A DNA stretch of 64,000 nucleotides from Moraxella haemolytica (GTDB lineage Bacteria > Pseudomonadota > Gammaproteobacteria > Pseudomonadales > Moraxellaceae), in the NCBI RefSeq assembly GCF_030177935.1, contig NZ_CP089974.1, positions 1,426,001 through 1,490,000 of the forward strand, given 5' to 3'. Below are positions 8,735-18,368 of this stretch, one piece after another. The position numbers and the translations under genes were made by a program. Every line of letters starts with the position of its first letter. Within the stretch, counting starts at the first letter, position 1. The notes under the pieces are model-generated. The model was not told the origin of the DNA and did not search any database. It saw nothing but the letters and a program-made list of their open reading frames with translations.

Positions 8735-8853
8735 AAATCCGCCAAAATACTGATCTTTTTATATGCCTATTCGGCGACACACGCCAAAAAAGACCCATCA
8801 ACCAAGTAAGATAAATAAACCTAAAAAATAACCATCATGATGACAACTTGACA

Positions 8854-8885
8854 AGTATAGTTGTTTTATGACAGCTTTATGATAA
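8854..8885 (-). promoter_or_regulatory. PHO box and -10 of pit
   Basis: Read on the minus strand, TTATCAT, four bases, CTGTCAT (8885-8868) matches the PhoB box layout of two 7-bp half-sites at 11-bp period; the second half-site is perfect and the first has 5 of 7 matches. Eight bases downstream is a -10 TATACT (8859-8854). The arrangement, with the box in place of a -35, is typical of PhoB-activated promoters. The start codon is about 115 bases downstream. Confidence 0.55.
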
Positions 8886-8905
8886 TTTTAACACATTGAC
8901 AGTGT

Positions 8906-8939
8906 TTTATTCACTAAATTTATCACTAAATTTATCACT
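8906..8939. repeat. Three tandem copies of TTTATCACTAAA
   Basis: A perfect 12-base unit (8919-8930) is flanked by a copy with one inserted T on the left and a copy truncated to 9 bases on the right. It lies in the 400-base divergent region between pit and the FFLEELY-like gene. No function can be read from it. The rest of this gap holds the pit promoter and otherwise unremarkable AT-rich sequence. Confidence 0.7.
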
Positions 8940-9134
8940 CACAGACATTTCAATACAACACGCTTAAATTTTGATGCCGATATACCAAGCAGGCAACCTA
9001 AAAGATAGAACCAATGAAAATAATGACATGAATTACCCAGTAAGATTGAAATTTTTAATCACAATCGCCACATAATCCATCATCATATCCACTTTTTACC
9101 TTTACCTTTGCACCACTTGCACAGAGATTTGTTT

Positions 9135-9863
9135 ATGTCGCAGATTCAATTATTGGTTGATACTCTAACTCACTACCAAACCCTACCCCACCATAGCAAC
9201 AGCGAACTTAATGAAGTATTTTTTGGGGTACAGCAGTGGCAAAAACAGCGTATCCACAACACCAGTCAAAGCCTATTTAACAACCCAAAAACCGCACCGC
9301 TTGCACATTATCTAATCGGTCAAATCTACGGCAATAAAGAGTTTGATGCGATTGCCAAACAGCTACTCACCGCAGGAAACAACGCCTTAAATGGCTCAGG
9401 TCGCCTAGAAAAACTCATCCCCCAAAAGACACTTGCTACAGGTATCTTGGGTGTCAAGGCTGCCGTACTTGCCATACAACTTGACCTAAAAATTGCCCAG
9501 TTTATCCACCAAAATGACGCACTTTGCCACTCTTTTTTGACCCAAGGCATACACGATGAGTTGATGGTAAAAGCCTATCACGGTGTTGATAATCAACAAG
9601 AGCGAATCATTCAAATCAAAAACATCAAAGAAGTGTGCGAACAATCTTATTTACAATTTAATTCCTTTTTACTTAAAAAGGCTTTTACTCTTGCCAAATC
9701 CACCGCTTATCATCATGGCTATCAGCCTTTGTACGACTTTATTCATGATGGATTGCACGCCATTAACACCATTAACAAGATTGAAGATTTTACCAAACCA
9801 TTTGAACATACTGAGCTTGCCACCATTGAACGCATTTATCATCAAGGGCGTGTTTATGAATGA
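9135..9863 (+). CDS. FFLEELY-motif-like conserved protein
   Basis: A 242-residue soluble, mostly helical protein with no signal peptide. Features such as QQWQKQRIHNT near residue 35-45 and LAHYLIGQIYGNKEF near 60-75 resemble the FFLEELY family found next to core genes in Acinetobacter and Xanthomonas, in which the named motif is here LIGQIYG. No enzymatic motif is visible and no function is known. I start at 9135 (MSQIQLL), nine codons into the open frame, where family similarity begins; the ribosome-binding site is weak (AGAG). It precedes ubiE by 129 bases with a probable separate promoter. Confidence 0.6.
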   Translation: MSQIQLLVDTLTHYQTLPHHSNSELNEVFFGVQQWQKQRIHNTSQSLFNNPKTAPLAHYLIGQIYGNKEFDAIAKQLLTAGNNALNGSGRLEKLIPQKTLATGILGVKAAVLAIQLDLKIAQFIHQNDALCHSFLTQGIHDELMVKAYHGVDNQQERIIQIKNIKEVCEQSYLQFNSFLLKKAFTLAKSTAYHHGYQPLYDFIHDGLHAINTINKIEDFTKPFEHTELATIERIYHQGRVYE

Positions 9864-9992
9864 TTATGAGTAATATACGGATTTTTGTATCAAAATAAAC
9901 AGAATTATAGTATCATTAAGCATGATTAAAAATGTAAATTTAGCATCACAGATATTCAATCACACACAAAAATCAACATTTGGATAAAAGTC

Positions 9993-10859
9993 ATGAGCCA
10001 AGACAATAACACCTTTACCAACCCAAACATTCTCCCCACAGGCACACCGCAAGGTCAATCTGCCATGCAGACTGCCAATACAGACCAATCTTCTGCCACC
10101 TATTCAGAACACATCGGTGAGACGACACATTTTGGTTATCAGACAGTTAACGCCAAAGACAAACAACGCAAGGTTGCCGAAGTTTTTACTTCTGTTGCCA
10201 GTAAATACGACATCATGAATGACCTGATGAGTTTTGGCATTCATCGTCTATGGAAACGCTATGCCATCAGCCTAACAGGCGTGCGTTCAGGTCAAAGCGT
10301 GCTAGATATCGCAGGTGGTACAGGAGATTTGGCAAAGGTATTTAGTCGTGAAGTGGGTCGCTCGGGTCGTGTGGTACTCTCTGACATCAACGAAGCGATG
10401 CTTGAAGTGGGTCGCACTCGCCTAATTAACGCCGGCTGTAATAATGTTGATTTTGTGTTGGCTAATGCCGAGACGCTTGAGCCATTTGAAGATAATTCTT
10501 TTGATTTGGTTACCATCAGTTTTGGTTTGCGTAATGTTACCGACAAACAAAAAGCCTTAGAAGCCATGTATCGTGTCCTAAAACCAGGCGGACGGCTACT
10601 GGTGCTTGAATTTAGTAAGCCTGTCTTTGAGCCTTTATCAAAAGCTTATGATTTATACTCTTTTACCGCCCTGCCCCTCATGGGAAAGATTGTTGCAGGT
10701 GATAGCGACAGTTATCAATATTTGGCAGAGTCAATTCGTATGCACCCAGACCAAAATACGCTAAAAGCAATGATGGAACAAGCAGGCTTTGTAAATTGTG
10801 ATTATCACAATCTCACAGGTGGTATCGTGGCGGTGCATCGTGGCTTTAAGGCTAGATAA
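9993..10859 (+). CDS. ubiE: Ubiquinone/menaquinone C-methyltransferase UbiE
   Basis: A 288-residue SAM-dependent methyltransferase adding the C-methyl group to 2-polyprenyl-6-methoxy-benzoquinol. The SAM-binding [10 protein letters not shown] motif is near residue 103, and family signatures [31 protein letters not shown] and LEFSKP are in order. It is about 37 residues longer than E. coli UbiE because of an Asn/Thr/Gln-rich, probably disordered N-terminus; a later in-frame ATG (MQTANT, residue 25) would shorten it. It is the first gene of ubiE-ubiJ-ubiB, the standard proteobacterial order, with ubiJ starting 9 bases after its stop. Confidence 0.96.
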   Translation: MSQDNNTFTNPNILPTGTPQGQSAMQTANTDQSSATYSEHIGETTHFGYQTVNAKDKQRKVAEVFTSVASKYDIMNDLMSFGIHRLWKRYAISLTGVRSGQSVLDIAGGTGDLAKVFSREVGRSGRVVLSDINEAMLEVGRTRLINAGCNNVDFVLANAETLEPFEDNSFDLVTISFGLRNVTDKQKALEAMYRVLKPGGRLLVLEFSKPVFEPLSKAYDLYSFTALPLMGKIVAGDSDSYQYLAESIRMHPDQNTLKAMMEQAGFVNCDYHNLTGGIVAVHRGFKAR

Positions 10860-10868
10860 GGCGTCCTG

Positions 10869-11495
10869 ATGATGATTGCAACGCTTGCATTAGGATTGGC
10901 AGAAAAACTCATCAATACAGCAATTCACACCGACCCCCTTGCCATCAAGCATCTACAAATGCTATCAGGCAAGACTCTGCGTATTGTCATAGACAAGCCA
11001 GAGCTTAGCGTTGATGTGTTGTTTTGTGATGATCATTTGCGTTTTGAACCTGTTAGTCAAAGTATCTTTGAGCCACAAGGCATGATTATCCACCCTGATT
11101 GCACCTTGCGAGTAACTGATGTGGGTAAGCTACCAACCCTAATGCAAAACCCATCAGGTAATTTACCCATTAAGGGTGACCATCAGGTACTACTGCAAAT
11201 CAAAGAGCTGATATCATCTTTTAGTCCTGATGTGCTAGATAAGCTTGAGCATCTCATTGGTAAAAACGCCACCAGCTACGCTCACCTAGCTATCCAAGAA
11301 TGCTCGCCGATTGTTATGCCAATTTTATCATCCATCAAATCTTTAATAATTGATGGACTAACCCCCAATAAAGCAAATACAGACAACCTTGATGCACTTA
11401 TCCATCAAAAAAAGCAAGAATTGCTTCGCCTACAAAGCGACATTGAGCGTGAACAAGCACGCTTAAATGACCTACAAAACCAACCATCAAACTAA
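10869..11495 (+). CDS. ubiJ: Ubiquinone biosynthesis accessory factor UbiJ
   Basis: A 208-residue protein with an N-terminal SCP2-like lipid-binding domain (about 10-110) and a C-terminal coiled coil (LDALIHQKKQELLRLQ...REQARLNDLQ, about 175-205), the UbiJ architecture. UbiJ partners UbiK and holds isoprenoid intermediates in the cytosolic Ubi complex. It lies 9 bases after ubiE and stops 4 bases before the ubiB ATG, so the three genes form one operon. Two consecutive ATGs occur at the start; either could be used. Confidence 0.92.
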   Translation: MMIATLALGLAEKLINTAIHTDPLAIKHLQMLSGKTLRIVIDKPELSVDVLFCDDHLRFEPVSQSIFEPQGMIIHPDCTLRVTDVGKLPTLMQNPSGNLPIKGDHQVLLQIKELISSFSPDVLDKLEHLIGKNATSYAHLAIQECSPIVMPILSSIKSLIIDGLTPNKANTDNLDALIHQKKQELLRLQSDIEREQARLNDLQNQPSN

Positions 11496-11499
11496 AGCC

Positions 11500-13131
11500 A
11501 TGCTCATTCCCCATAAGAATCGCCTGTTAGCCCTATACCGAATCGCTGCCAAATACCGCCTAGACACACACTTTGACGAAGTGCCAGAACTTGCTCCGCT
11601 TGCACGACTCATTCGGATACATCCAGCCAGTATCGGTAAATCGCACAACCCCCTAGGGGTAAAGCTGGCTCTTGAAGAAATGGGGACCCTATTTTTAAAG
11701 CTAGGTCAGCTTTTATCCACTCGCTCAGACCTACTGCCACCAAACATCATCTCCCAACTGTCTTTATTACAAGACAAAGTTACCCCTTTTGACATCAGCA
11801 CCTTAAAAGACAGCATTGAAGACCCCAAAGTCGGCTTGGGCAAACCCATCCATGAGCTATTTGCTCGCTTTGATGATAAGCCATTAGCTGCTGCCAGTAT
11901 CGCTCAAGTACACACCGCTGCCCTGCCGGATGGTCGTGAGGTGGTTGTCAAAGTCGTACGACCTAATATCAAGGCGGTCATCATCAAAGACTTTGAGCTT
12001 TTAAGAGAGCTTGCTGCTTGGCTATCCGCTCGATTAGAGTCAGCTCGAGCCGTCCATATCGTTAGCATTGTCGAGGATTATCGGCAAATCATGCTCAATG
12101 AATTAGACCTAACCCTAGAAGCTACCAACGCCACTAAGATGCGTAATAATTTTTTGGGGTCAAAACTTATCTATGTGCCAGAAGTATATACCGCCAATAA
12201 ATCAGTCATGGTCTGTGAGCGTATCTTTGGCGTACCCATTTCACAAACCCAAACCTTTGATTCTTTGGACTATGACAGAGCCGAGCTTGCCAAAAATGGT
12301 CTGACGATATTTTTTACTCAAGTATTTCGTGATAATTTCTTTCATGCTGACATGCACCCTGGCAATATCTTTGTAGAGACATTGCCTGATGGCGGTGCAG
12401 TCGCCCACCCTCGCTATTTGGGACTAGACTGTGCCATCATGGGACAGCTTGCCCCTGATGACCAGCTGGTTGTGGCACGCCTCCTGCTGTCAGTCATGAA
12501 TGGCAACTACACCATGCTTGTGGACATCATCGCACAAGCAGGATGGATACCGCCGTCTGCTGATAAACACGCTTTAATTAAAGACATGGCACGCACAGTC
12601 AGCCCCATGGTCTCAAAACCAATGAGCGAACTTGACTTTGCAGGCATTTTATTTGAGATTTTAAATATTGCTCGCCGTCATCAGATGAGCATACCACCAC
12701 AGCTAATGCTACTGCTCAAGACTCTTGTTCATGTTGAAGGATTGGGGCGTGAGTTGTATCCAGAGCTTGATATTTGGTCGCTCGCCAAGCCGATACTTAC
12801 CGCATGGGTCAAAGATCAGCTTGACCCTGTCAAAAATCTCAACGAACTAAAAGCTAAAGCACCAGAACTACTACTATCCACCACCGAGCTACCCAAGCTA
12901 CTTGGTCAAGGCATTCAATCTCTGGCAACATTAGGAGCAAGGCAGGATAAAGAGCTTAGAGAAATTCAAGCCCTAAGAGCAGATTTTCTTAATCAAAAAC
13001 GCTATGATTGGATTGCCCTCGGTGGATTTTTTGGCTTAATTGCCATTGGGCTGACCGTGCCAATTTGGTGGGTGGGTATTCTATTTTATCTACTGGCGAT
13101 TGTTTTTGTGATTTGGCGGGTGTTGGTATAA
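11500..13131 (+). CDS. ubiB: ABC1/ADCK-type kinase-like protein UbiB
   Basis: A 543-residue atypical kinase/ATPase needed for ubiquinone synthesis. It shows the KxGQ motif (FLKLGQLLSTRSDLLP, about 64-80), the alanine-rich loop AAASIAQVH in place of a glycine-rich loop, the ATP-binding lysine VVVKVVRP, and a catalytic-loop-like FHADMHPGN. The C-terminus has two membrane helices (about 502-543), which anchor UbiB to the inner membrane. I start at 11500 (MLIPHKNRLLALYRI), giving the family length (E. coli 546); an open extension of 11 codons overlaps ubiJ. A strong bidirectional terminator follows. Confidence 0.95.
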   Translation: MLIPHKNRLLALYRIAAKYRLDTHFDEVPELAPLARLIRIHPASIGKSHNPLGVKLALEEMGTLFLKLGQLLSTRSDLLPPNIISQLSLLQDKVTPFDISTLKDSIEDPKVGLGKPIHELFARFDDKPLAAASIAQVHTAALPDGREVVVKVVRPNIKAVIIKDFELLRELAAWLSARLESARAVHIVSIVEDYRQIMLNELDLTLEATNATKMRNNFLGSKLIYVPEVYTANKSVMVCERIFGVPISQTQTFDSLDYDRAELAKNGLTIFFTQVFRDNFFHADMHPGNIFVETLPDGGAVAHPRYLGLDCAIMGQLAPDDQLVVARLLLSVMNGNYTMLVDIIAQAGWIPPSADKHALIKDMARTVSPMVSKPMSELDFAGILFEILNIARRHQMSIPPQLMLLLKTLVHVEGLGRELYPELDIWSLAKPILTAWVKDQLDPVKNLNELKAKAPELLLSTTELPKLLGQGIQSLATLGARQDKELREIQALRADFLNQKRYDWIALGGFFGLIAIGLTVPIWWVGILFYLLAIVFVIWRVLV

Positions 13132-13192
13132 CAGACATATCGCAAACAATAAATAGGTTGGTTAATAATCACAAGTATCCAATAACAAAGCT

Positions 13193-13217
13193 AAAGGGCG
13201 AGAATATCGCCCTTTTT
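13193..13217. terminator. Bidirectional terminator between ubiB and DUF1315 gene
   Basis: AAAGGGCGA pairs with TCGCCCTTT around a five-base loop, followed by T residues on the plus strand and an A-run on the left side. It serves the convergent ends of the ubi operon and the DUF1315 gene. Confidence 0.85.
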
Positions 13218-13234
13218 GATGCCTTTTACCACCT

Positions 13235-13525
13235 TTAATTCTTAAACACAACAGGTCGTTCGGCATTAGGATAATGATGCTCATGCTCAACATCGCATTC
13301 TTCGCCGATGGTATTGCCTTTATCGTCCTTTGGTTTTTCAATATAACCTGTGCGTTCTTCGGTTGGTAGATATTCATGCTCCCAAACCATGACCGCCTGC
13401 ATACAAGTCTGTCGCTGTTCATCGGTTAATCGCACGCCATTTTCCCATTTGCCAATCTCAATGGCAGTGCGAAATTTAGCGACAATCTCAGGGTTTAGGC
13501 TATTTAAGATATCTTGTTTATTCAT
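13235..13525 (-). CDS. DUF1315 (YeaC-like) protein
   Basis: A 96-residue cytosolic protein of the DUF1315/YeaC family. The conserved core (LNPEIVAKFRTAIEIGKWENGVRLTDEQ then CMQAVMVWEHEYLP) covers about residues 9-55; the tail is acidic and His-rich (EECDVEHEHHYP) and is longer than in E. coli YeaC. The biochemical role is unknown. It sits directly downstream of nadK on the same strand, 14 bases away, so the two are probably cotranscribed. Confidence 0.85.
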   Translation of the reverse strand: MNKQDILNSLNPEIVAKFRTAIEIGKWENGVRLTDEQRQTCMQAVMVWEHEYLPTEERTGYIEKPKDDKGNTIGEECDVEHEHHYPNAERPVVFKN

Positions 13526-13539
13526 GATGGTCCTACGAT

Positions 13540-14514
13540 TTAAGTTTTTAGTGAAAATTCTTCGCTATATAGATTCCAATTAAGCTTGGTGCGACACGCT
13601 TCATAAAAGTTGTAGCTTGGTGGATGTAGCAACAACAATGTCTTATCATGCTTGGTAATGAGTAGTGTTTGATCATTATCAAGTGGTGCTGATGCCTTGC
13701 CATCTGCTCCAACCATTGGTTGTGTGCGATTATCCTTATGGATATTAATGGCAATCTGACTGCTACCTGCCACCACAAGCGGTCTGCTTGATAGTGTGTG
13801 CGGATGCATAGGAACAAGACAAATCGCATCAATGGTCGGATGAATAATGGGTCCACCTGCCGAAAGCGAATAGGCTGTCGAGCCTGTAGGAGTGGATACA
13901 ATCAGCCCATCTGCGTGCTGGCGATAGACATCATAGTCGTTAATTTTTAATTGAAAATCAATGGTATGCACTGATTTGCCTGCGTGTAGCACCACATCAT
14001 TCAACGCCACATCTTCATGAATAACAACATCGGTTGGCTTGCCATGTTCGTCATTTTGAACGATTTTAAAGGCCAATAAAAACCGCTCAACCAACCAGTA
14101 CTCCCCATCTAAAACCTGTGTTACTCGCTCGGTCAGCTCATCAGGATTCACATCCGCCAAAAAACCCAACCGACCACGATTGATGCCAAGCACAGGAACA
14201 TCGGTCCCTGCCATCACGCTTGCTACTTGAAGCATTGAACCATCACCACCCACTACGATGGCAAAATCGCAATGCTCGCCAATCTTCTGACGAGGCACAA
14301 TCTTTAACTGATGACCATCCACTTTATCAAAATCTATCTGTAAGCCTTCAATGGCAGCAGTTTCTGTGTCAATCACAATTGATAAATCACGCTCATCAAG
14401 CAAATTGATGAGTTCATTTAAGGTTTCAACCACACTGCTTTTGCCAGCACGACCCAATAGGGCAATGTGGCGAAATGGCGGACGCTTTGGGTGATTGTTG
14501 ACAAAATTGGACAT
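13540..14514 (-). CDS. nadK: NAD kinase
   Basis: A 324-residue ATP-dependent NAD kinase producing NADP+. The phosphate-binding GGDGSM motif is near residue 90, followed by GINRGRLGFLADV and the NAD-binding segment DGLIVSTPTGSTAYSLSAGGPI. The length is slightly above the usual 290-310 because of an N-terminal extension (MSNFVNNHPKRPPFR). It is first of a two-gene unit with the DUF1315 protein and is divergent from the Bax-inhibitor-like gene. Confidence 0.96.
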   Translation of the reverse strand: MSNFVNNHPKRPPFRHIALLGRAGKSSVVETLNELINLLDERDLSIVIDTETAAIEGLQIDFDKVDGHQLKIVPRQKIGEHCDFAIVVGGDGSMLQVASVMAGTDVPVLGINRGRLGFLADVNPDELTERVTQVLDGEYWLVERFLLAFKIVQNDEHGKPTDVVIHEDVALNDVVLHAGKSVHTIDFQLKINDYDVYRQHADGLIVSTPTGSTAYSLSAGGPIIHPTIDAICLVPMHPHTLSSRPLVVAGSSQIAINIHKDNRTQPMVGADGKASAPLDNDQTLLITKHDKTLLLLHPPSYNFYEACRTKLNWNLYSEEFSLKT

Positions 14515-14612
14515 ACAATTCTAAGGTTAAATAAAGCATATGATACCAAAAAAGCTAGAAGTAGTACAATCAAAGTTTCAGACAAATCGTATAAAACACC
14601 ACAGATAATCTC

Positions 14613-14640
14613 TTGATTTTTATAAAATCTGCTTTATAAT
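14613..14640 (+). promoter_or_regulatory. Sigma-70 promoter of the Bax-inhibitor-1 family gene
   Basis: A -35 TTGATT (14613-14618) and a perfect -10 TATAAT (14635-14640) are separated by 16 bases, 47 bases before the start codon. Confidence 0.6.
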
Positions 14641-14687
14641 CACAAGACATTCTTTTTATCTATATTTTTGTATTTTAAGGAAAAAAT

Positions 14688-15410
14688 ATGGCAAATCCTA
14701 TCGTAAGTCGCACCGAGCTTGCTGTTGGCGGTGTCGCCATGACAATTGGCGGTGTGGTCAAAAAAAGTGCGTTTTTGCTAGCATTGGCGGCTGTAGCAGG
14801 TTTTTCTGTGTTCTTTTATGCCTTAATGGGTGGTATTTCTATGAATATGCTATACCCATTGGCACTGGTCGGTCTATTCGCCGGCATGGGATTGGGATTG
14901 GTTAGTGCTTTTAAGCCACATCTTGCCAAAAGTCTGGCTGTACCGTATGCCTTGTGTGAAGGCGTGCTACTTGGTGCATTTAGCACCATCATGTACACAA
15001 GATATCCAAGCGTGCCACTATCAGCCCTATCAGCAACATTTATTACCGCCGCTGTCATGCTAACCTTATACACCACAGGCATCGTAAAAGTTACTGAAAA
15101 ATTCCGCTCAATTTTGACATCAGCCATCATCGCCATCGGTATTTTATATCTGGTACAACTTGGTTTTAGATTATTTGGTTCAAGCCTGCCACTCCTATTT
15201 GATGGTGGTTTGGTGGCAATCGGTTTTAGCGTTTTTGTTACTTTGATTGCATCATTTAGCCTACTGCTAGATTTTGATAATATTGAACAAGGCGTACAAC
15301 ATGGCGCATCTCGTGAATTTGAGTGGGTGTATAGCATTGGCATTTTATCAACGCTGGTTTGGATGTACATTGAGTTTTTGCGTTTGATTGGCTACCTACA
15401 AGACGACTAA
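14688..15410 (+). CDS. Bax inhibitor-1/YccA family membrane protein
   Basis: A 240-residue integral membrane protein with about seven hydrophobic segments and the BI-1/YccA C-terminal signature (LLLDFDNIEQGVQHGASREFEWVYSIGI). Paired aspartates in the last helices (DFDNIE and the terminal LQDD) correspond to the acidic sensor residues of BsYetJ-like calcium-leak proteins. In bacteria these proteins may modulate proton/calcium leak or membrane protease activity; the role here is unproven. An AAGGA ribosome-binding site lies 6-7 bases before the ATG. It is a single gene with its own promoter and terminator. Confidence 0.88.
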   Translation: MANPIVSRTELAVGGVAMTIGGVVKKSAFLLALAAVAGFSVFFYALMGGISMNMLYPLALVGLFAGMGLGLVSAFKPHLAKSLAVPYALCEGVLLGAFSTIMYTRYPSVPLSALSATFITAAVMLTLYTTGIVKVTEKFRSILTSAIIAIGILYLVQLGFRLFGSSLPLLFDGGLVAIGFSVFVTLIASFSLLLDFDNIEQGVQHGASREFEWVYSIGILSTLVWMYIEFLRLIGYLQDD

Positions 15411-15450
15411 TCGCTTAGCTCATCAGATAAGCTAGACGCCTAACACAAAG

Positions 15451-15487
15451 CAATAAAAATCGCACCCCAAGAGTGCGATTTTTATTG
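15451..15487. terminator. Bidirectional terminator, perfect 15-bp stem
   Basis: CAATAAAAATCGCAC (15451-15465) and GTGCGATTTTTATTG (15473-15487) form a perfect stem around a seven-base loop. It lies between the convergent BI-1 and ccoI genes and provides T-runs in both directions. Confidence 0.9.
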
Positions 15488-15493
15488 TGCCAT

Positions 15494-18073
15494 TTATCGC
15501 TTTAATCGCATGGCATTTGCCACCACAAACAAACTAGATATCGACATACCAATCGCCGCTAGCCAAGGCGGTATATAGCCCAATGCCGCAGGAATCAGTA
15601 CAATGGCGTTATAAGCCAATGCCCAACGCAAATTTTGGCGGATAATCTTTTGTGTCTTTGCAGAAAGACTAAGTGCCTGAGTAATCGCCATCATTTTGCC
15701 ACCCATTAGCACACTGTCTGATGACACCTGTGCCAAATCCGTCGCACCTGCCATCGCCGTTGAGACATTTGCTGCCGCCAGAACGGGTGCATCATTAATG
15801 CCATCACCCACCATGAGTACCGTATATCCTGACGCTTGCAACTGCTTGATGTGACTGACTTTATCTTGCGGTGTCAATCCAAAATACGCCTGCTCAATTC
15901 CCAACGATTTTGCCACCTCCACAGCACTTGGATTGGGGTCGCCTGTGAGCATGATGGGTGTGATATTTTGGCGTTTTAGCTCATCAATCATTGCATGAGC
16001 ATCTTGTCTGATGGTGTCATTAAAATAAAATCTTGCCACCGTTTGCCACTCACCCTGAATCATACAGGATAACAACACCGACATATTCGCCTGATATTTT
16101 CCAAGATTTTCTATCAACATGGTGGGCAGTATGCCTTGTGGTTGCACAAACTGTTGATGACCAATGCGGTAACACACACCATCAATCCACCCCTCCACAC
16201 CACCTGCCGTGTGGTGGATGCCATCTTTGACACTTGGCAAATGCAGTCCGTGAGCTGCTGTTAGTATAGCCCACGCTACAGGGTGCTTTGAGCCAATCTC
16301 AAGAGCGGCGGCGATTTTTAGAGCATCCGTCTTATCAATGACGCTAACCGTCTCCAAAAGGTTCGCCTGCCCAAGCGTTAGCGTGCCTGTCTTATCAAAA
16401 CAAGCATGGCTTACTTCCGATAAGGTCTGAATGGTATGCCCACGAGTCGCCAAAAAACCAAGCGATGCCAAACGATTGGTTGATACCGTCAAGGCTATCG
16501 GTGTGGCAAGACTTAAGGCACAGGGGCAGGTTGCCACCAACACCGCCACTGTCGCCCATAACGCCTCATGCTTATCAATAAACCACCACACCGCAAACAC
16601 AAGACATGACAACACCAACACTCGTGCCACAAACCATCTTGCCATCTTATCCGCATCTTGAGCGATTTTTGGTTTTTCGCTCATGGCTCGATTCATCAGT
16701 CTGTCAATCAAAGAGATTTGGCTGTCATCAACCTTAGCCGTAACAAGCATGATAAAAGGCTGGCTATCATTTTGAGCACCCCCCACAACCACATCGCCAC
16801 GCTCCTTGACAATCAAATCACTCTCACCTGTTAGCAAACTCTGTGATACCGTCGCCGTCTCTGACAACAAAATACCATCGGTAACAATCTGCGACCCTGC
16901 ATCAATACAGATGACATCGCCAATCTCCACCGACTGAGCAAGCAGTCTATCTTGGACTTCGCTTATCACTAGCTCTTGATTTGCCTGATGTTGTCGCCAC
17001 CATGTATCAATGATGGATTTTTTATCATCTTGGCTTAGCGTGTCATCTTTAGTTAACTTAGCGACAAGATCGTTGTCATTAGTAATTTTTTGCACCAAAA
17101 TGGGATTGATTACCACCAAATCAGATGCCATGTTTGATGCTTTTAGGCGAGCGTTATGTTCAATATAACGACCAGCCAACAAAAAGAAAATAAACATCGA
17201 TACCGAGTCAAAATATGCTTCGCCTGTTCCTGTTAAGGTTGCATAGACACTGGCAGCAAAAGTGGTGATGAGTGCAATACAAACAGGCACATCCATGTTT
17301 ACTTGGCGAGCCTTGATGGCATTATATGCCGATGCAAAAAACGGCACGCCTGAATAGAATAACACAGGTATGGTAACAAATAACGCCACATACCGCAGGA
17401 AATCTCGATGCTCCAACAAGATGCCTGTATATGCCCCAAAATACATACCAATGGAAAACATCATTGCCTGCATTGCCCCAAGTGCCGAGATTGCCAGACG
17501 AATCAGCATTTGCTTGTTTTGGCGTTTTAACATGGCTTCATGCGTATCTTGTCGATACGGCTTAGCATCATAGCCTACCGAGTGTACCGCCCTTAATATC
17601 TCACCAATACTACACCGATGCTCGTCCCAACTGACTCGCATACGCTGCTGAGTCAGATTGACCTGACACATTCGCACGCCATCTATCGCTCTTAAACGGG
17701 TCTCGATAAGCCAAGTGCACGCCGAACAGCGTAAGTTCGCCACCGATAATTCTGCGGTATTACCACCATCTTCTTGATAGACAAATTGTGCCTTAATATC
17801 ATCATGATTATACGCATCAAAATTCATCACATCAGGCAGGCTAGCAGTTGGGCTAATCTCACGGCGGTCTAGATAGTACTGTTCAAGCTGTAAATCCACA
17901 ATGCTTTGCGAGGCAAGCTGACAGCCCAAACAACACATCGGACGAGCTTTATTGAAAATCGTGGTATAAAAAGGCTCTTTTGGTAACACTTCACCACAAT
18001 GAAAGCACGCATCTGTAGGAGGCAGGAGTAAAGACTGAGAAATTTCATCATCAATCTTATTATCGATGGTCAT
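15494..18073 (-). CDS. ccoI: CcoI/FixI-type copper-transporting P-type ATPase
   Basis: An 859-residue P1B ATPase. The N-terminus has the cysteine-rich FixI/CcoI domain (CFHCGEVLP...MCCLGCQ, about 22-55), then a heavy-metal-associated domain with CSAC (about 117). After the membrane helices come the ion-binding CPC (TCPCAL, about 517), the phosphorylation motif DKTGTLT (about 557) and GDGINDAP (about 759). Members supply copper for cbb3 cytochrome oxidase assembly, so a ccoNOQP operon is expected elsewhere; the oxidase is not in this window. I start at MTIDNK (18073), which has GGAA 5-6 bases upstream; another ATG two codons earlier is less well spaced. Confidence 0.92.
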   Translation of the reverse strand: MTIDNKIDDEISQSLLLPPTDACFHCGEVLPKEPFYTTIFNKARPMCCLGCQLASQSIVDLQLEQYYLDRREISPTASLPDVMNFDAYNHDDIKAQFVYQEDGGNTAELSVANLRCSACTWLIETRLRAIDGVRMCQVNLTQQRMRVSWDEHRCSIGEILRAVHSVGYDAKPYRQDTHEAMLKRQNKQMLIRLAISALGAMQAMMFSIGMYFGAYTGILLEHRDFLRYVALFVTIPVLFYSGVPFFASAYNAIKARQVNMDVPVCIALITTFAASVYATLTGTGEAYFDSVSMFIFFLLAGRYIEHNARLKASNMASDLVVINPILVQKITNDNDLVAKLTKDDTLSQDDKKSIIDTWWRQHQANQELVISEVQDRLLAQSVEIGDVICIDAGSQIVTDGILLSETATVSQSLLTGESDLIVKERGDVVVGGAQNDSQPFIMLVTAKVDDSQISLIDRLMNRAMSEKPKIAQDADKMARWFVARVLVLSCLVFAVWWFIDKHEALWATVAVLVATCPCALSLATPIALTVSTNRLASLGFLATRGHTIQTLSEVSHACFDKTGTLTLGQANLLETVSVIDKTDALKIAAALEIGSKHPVAWAILTAAHGLHLPSVKDGIHHTAGGVEGWIDGVCYRIGHQQFVQPQGILPTMLIENLGKYQANMSVLLSCMIQGEWQTVARFYFNDTIRQDAHAMIDELKRQNITPIMLTGDPNPSAVEVAKSLGIEQAYFGLTPQDKVSHIKQLQASGYTVLMVGDGINDAPVLAAANVSTAMAGATDLAQVSSDSVLMGGKMMAITQALSLSAKTQKIIRQNLRWALAYNAIVLIPAALGYIPPWLAAIGMSISSLFVVANAMRLKR

Positions 18074-18368
18074 AATCATTCCAAAACAATCTGAAAAATC
18101 AGCCTAAAAGACATTCAAAAGCAATAAAAATCACCCTTAAGGCAAACAAAATCTATTTAAAGCCTTGTATCATTATAGCACAGTTATTGCACATTCTTGA
18201 TGAGACAAAGTTGGTGAATTTTGTACATACACCGGTACGATGTTTAGAAGAGTTAGGCAAAAACCATCATGCACGCCATCAATCATTTTAATCAACAATC
18301 AATTAGTACTTGATAAAATATCAACAAATCGCTAGTATGTTTATCTCATTGATTATAAAGGTCTGTTT

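Noticed and set aside
18310-18324. Palindrome TTGATA-AAA-TATCAA upstream of mrcB and divergent from ccoI, resembling an FNR/ANR box
   Set aside because: An FNR-type site needs TTGAT and ATCAA four bases apart; here they are five apart, and the site lies close to mrcB rather than ccoI. I do not annotate it as a regulatory site.
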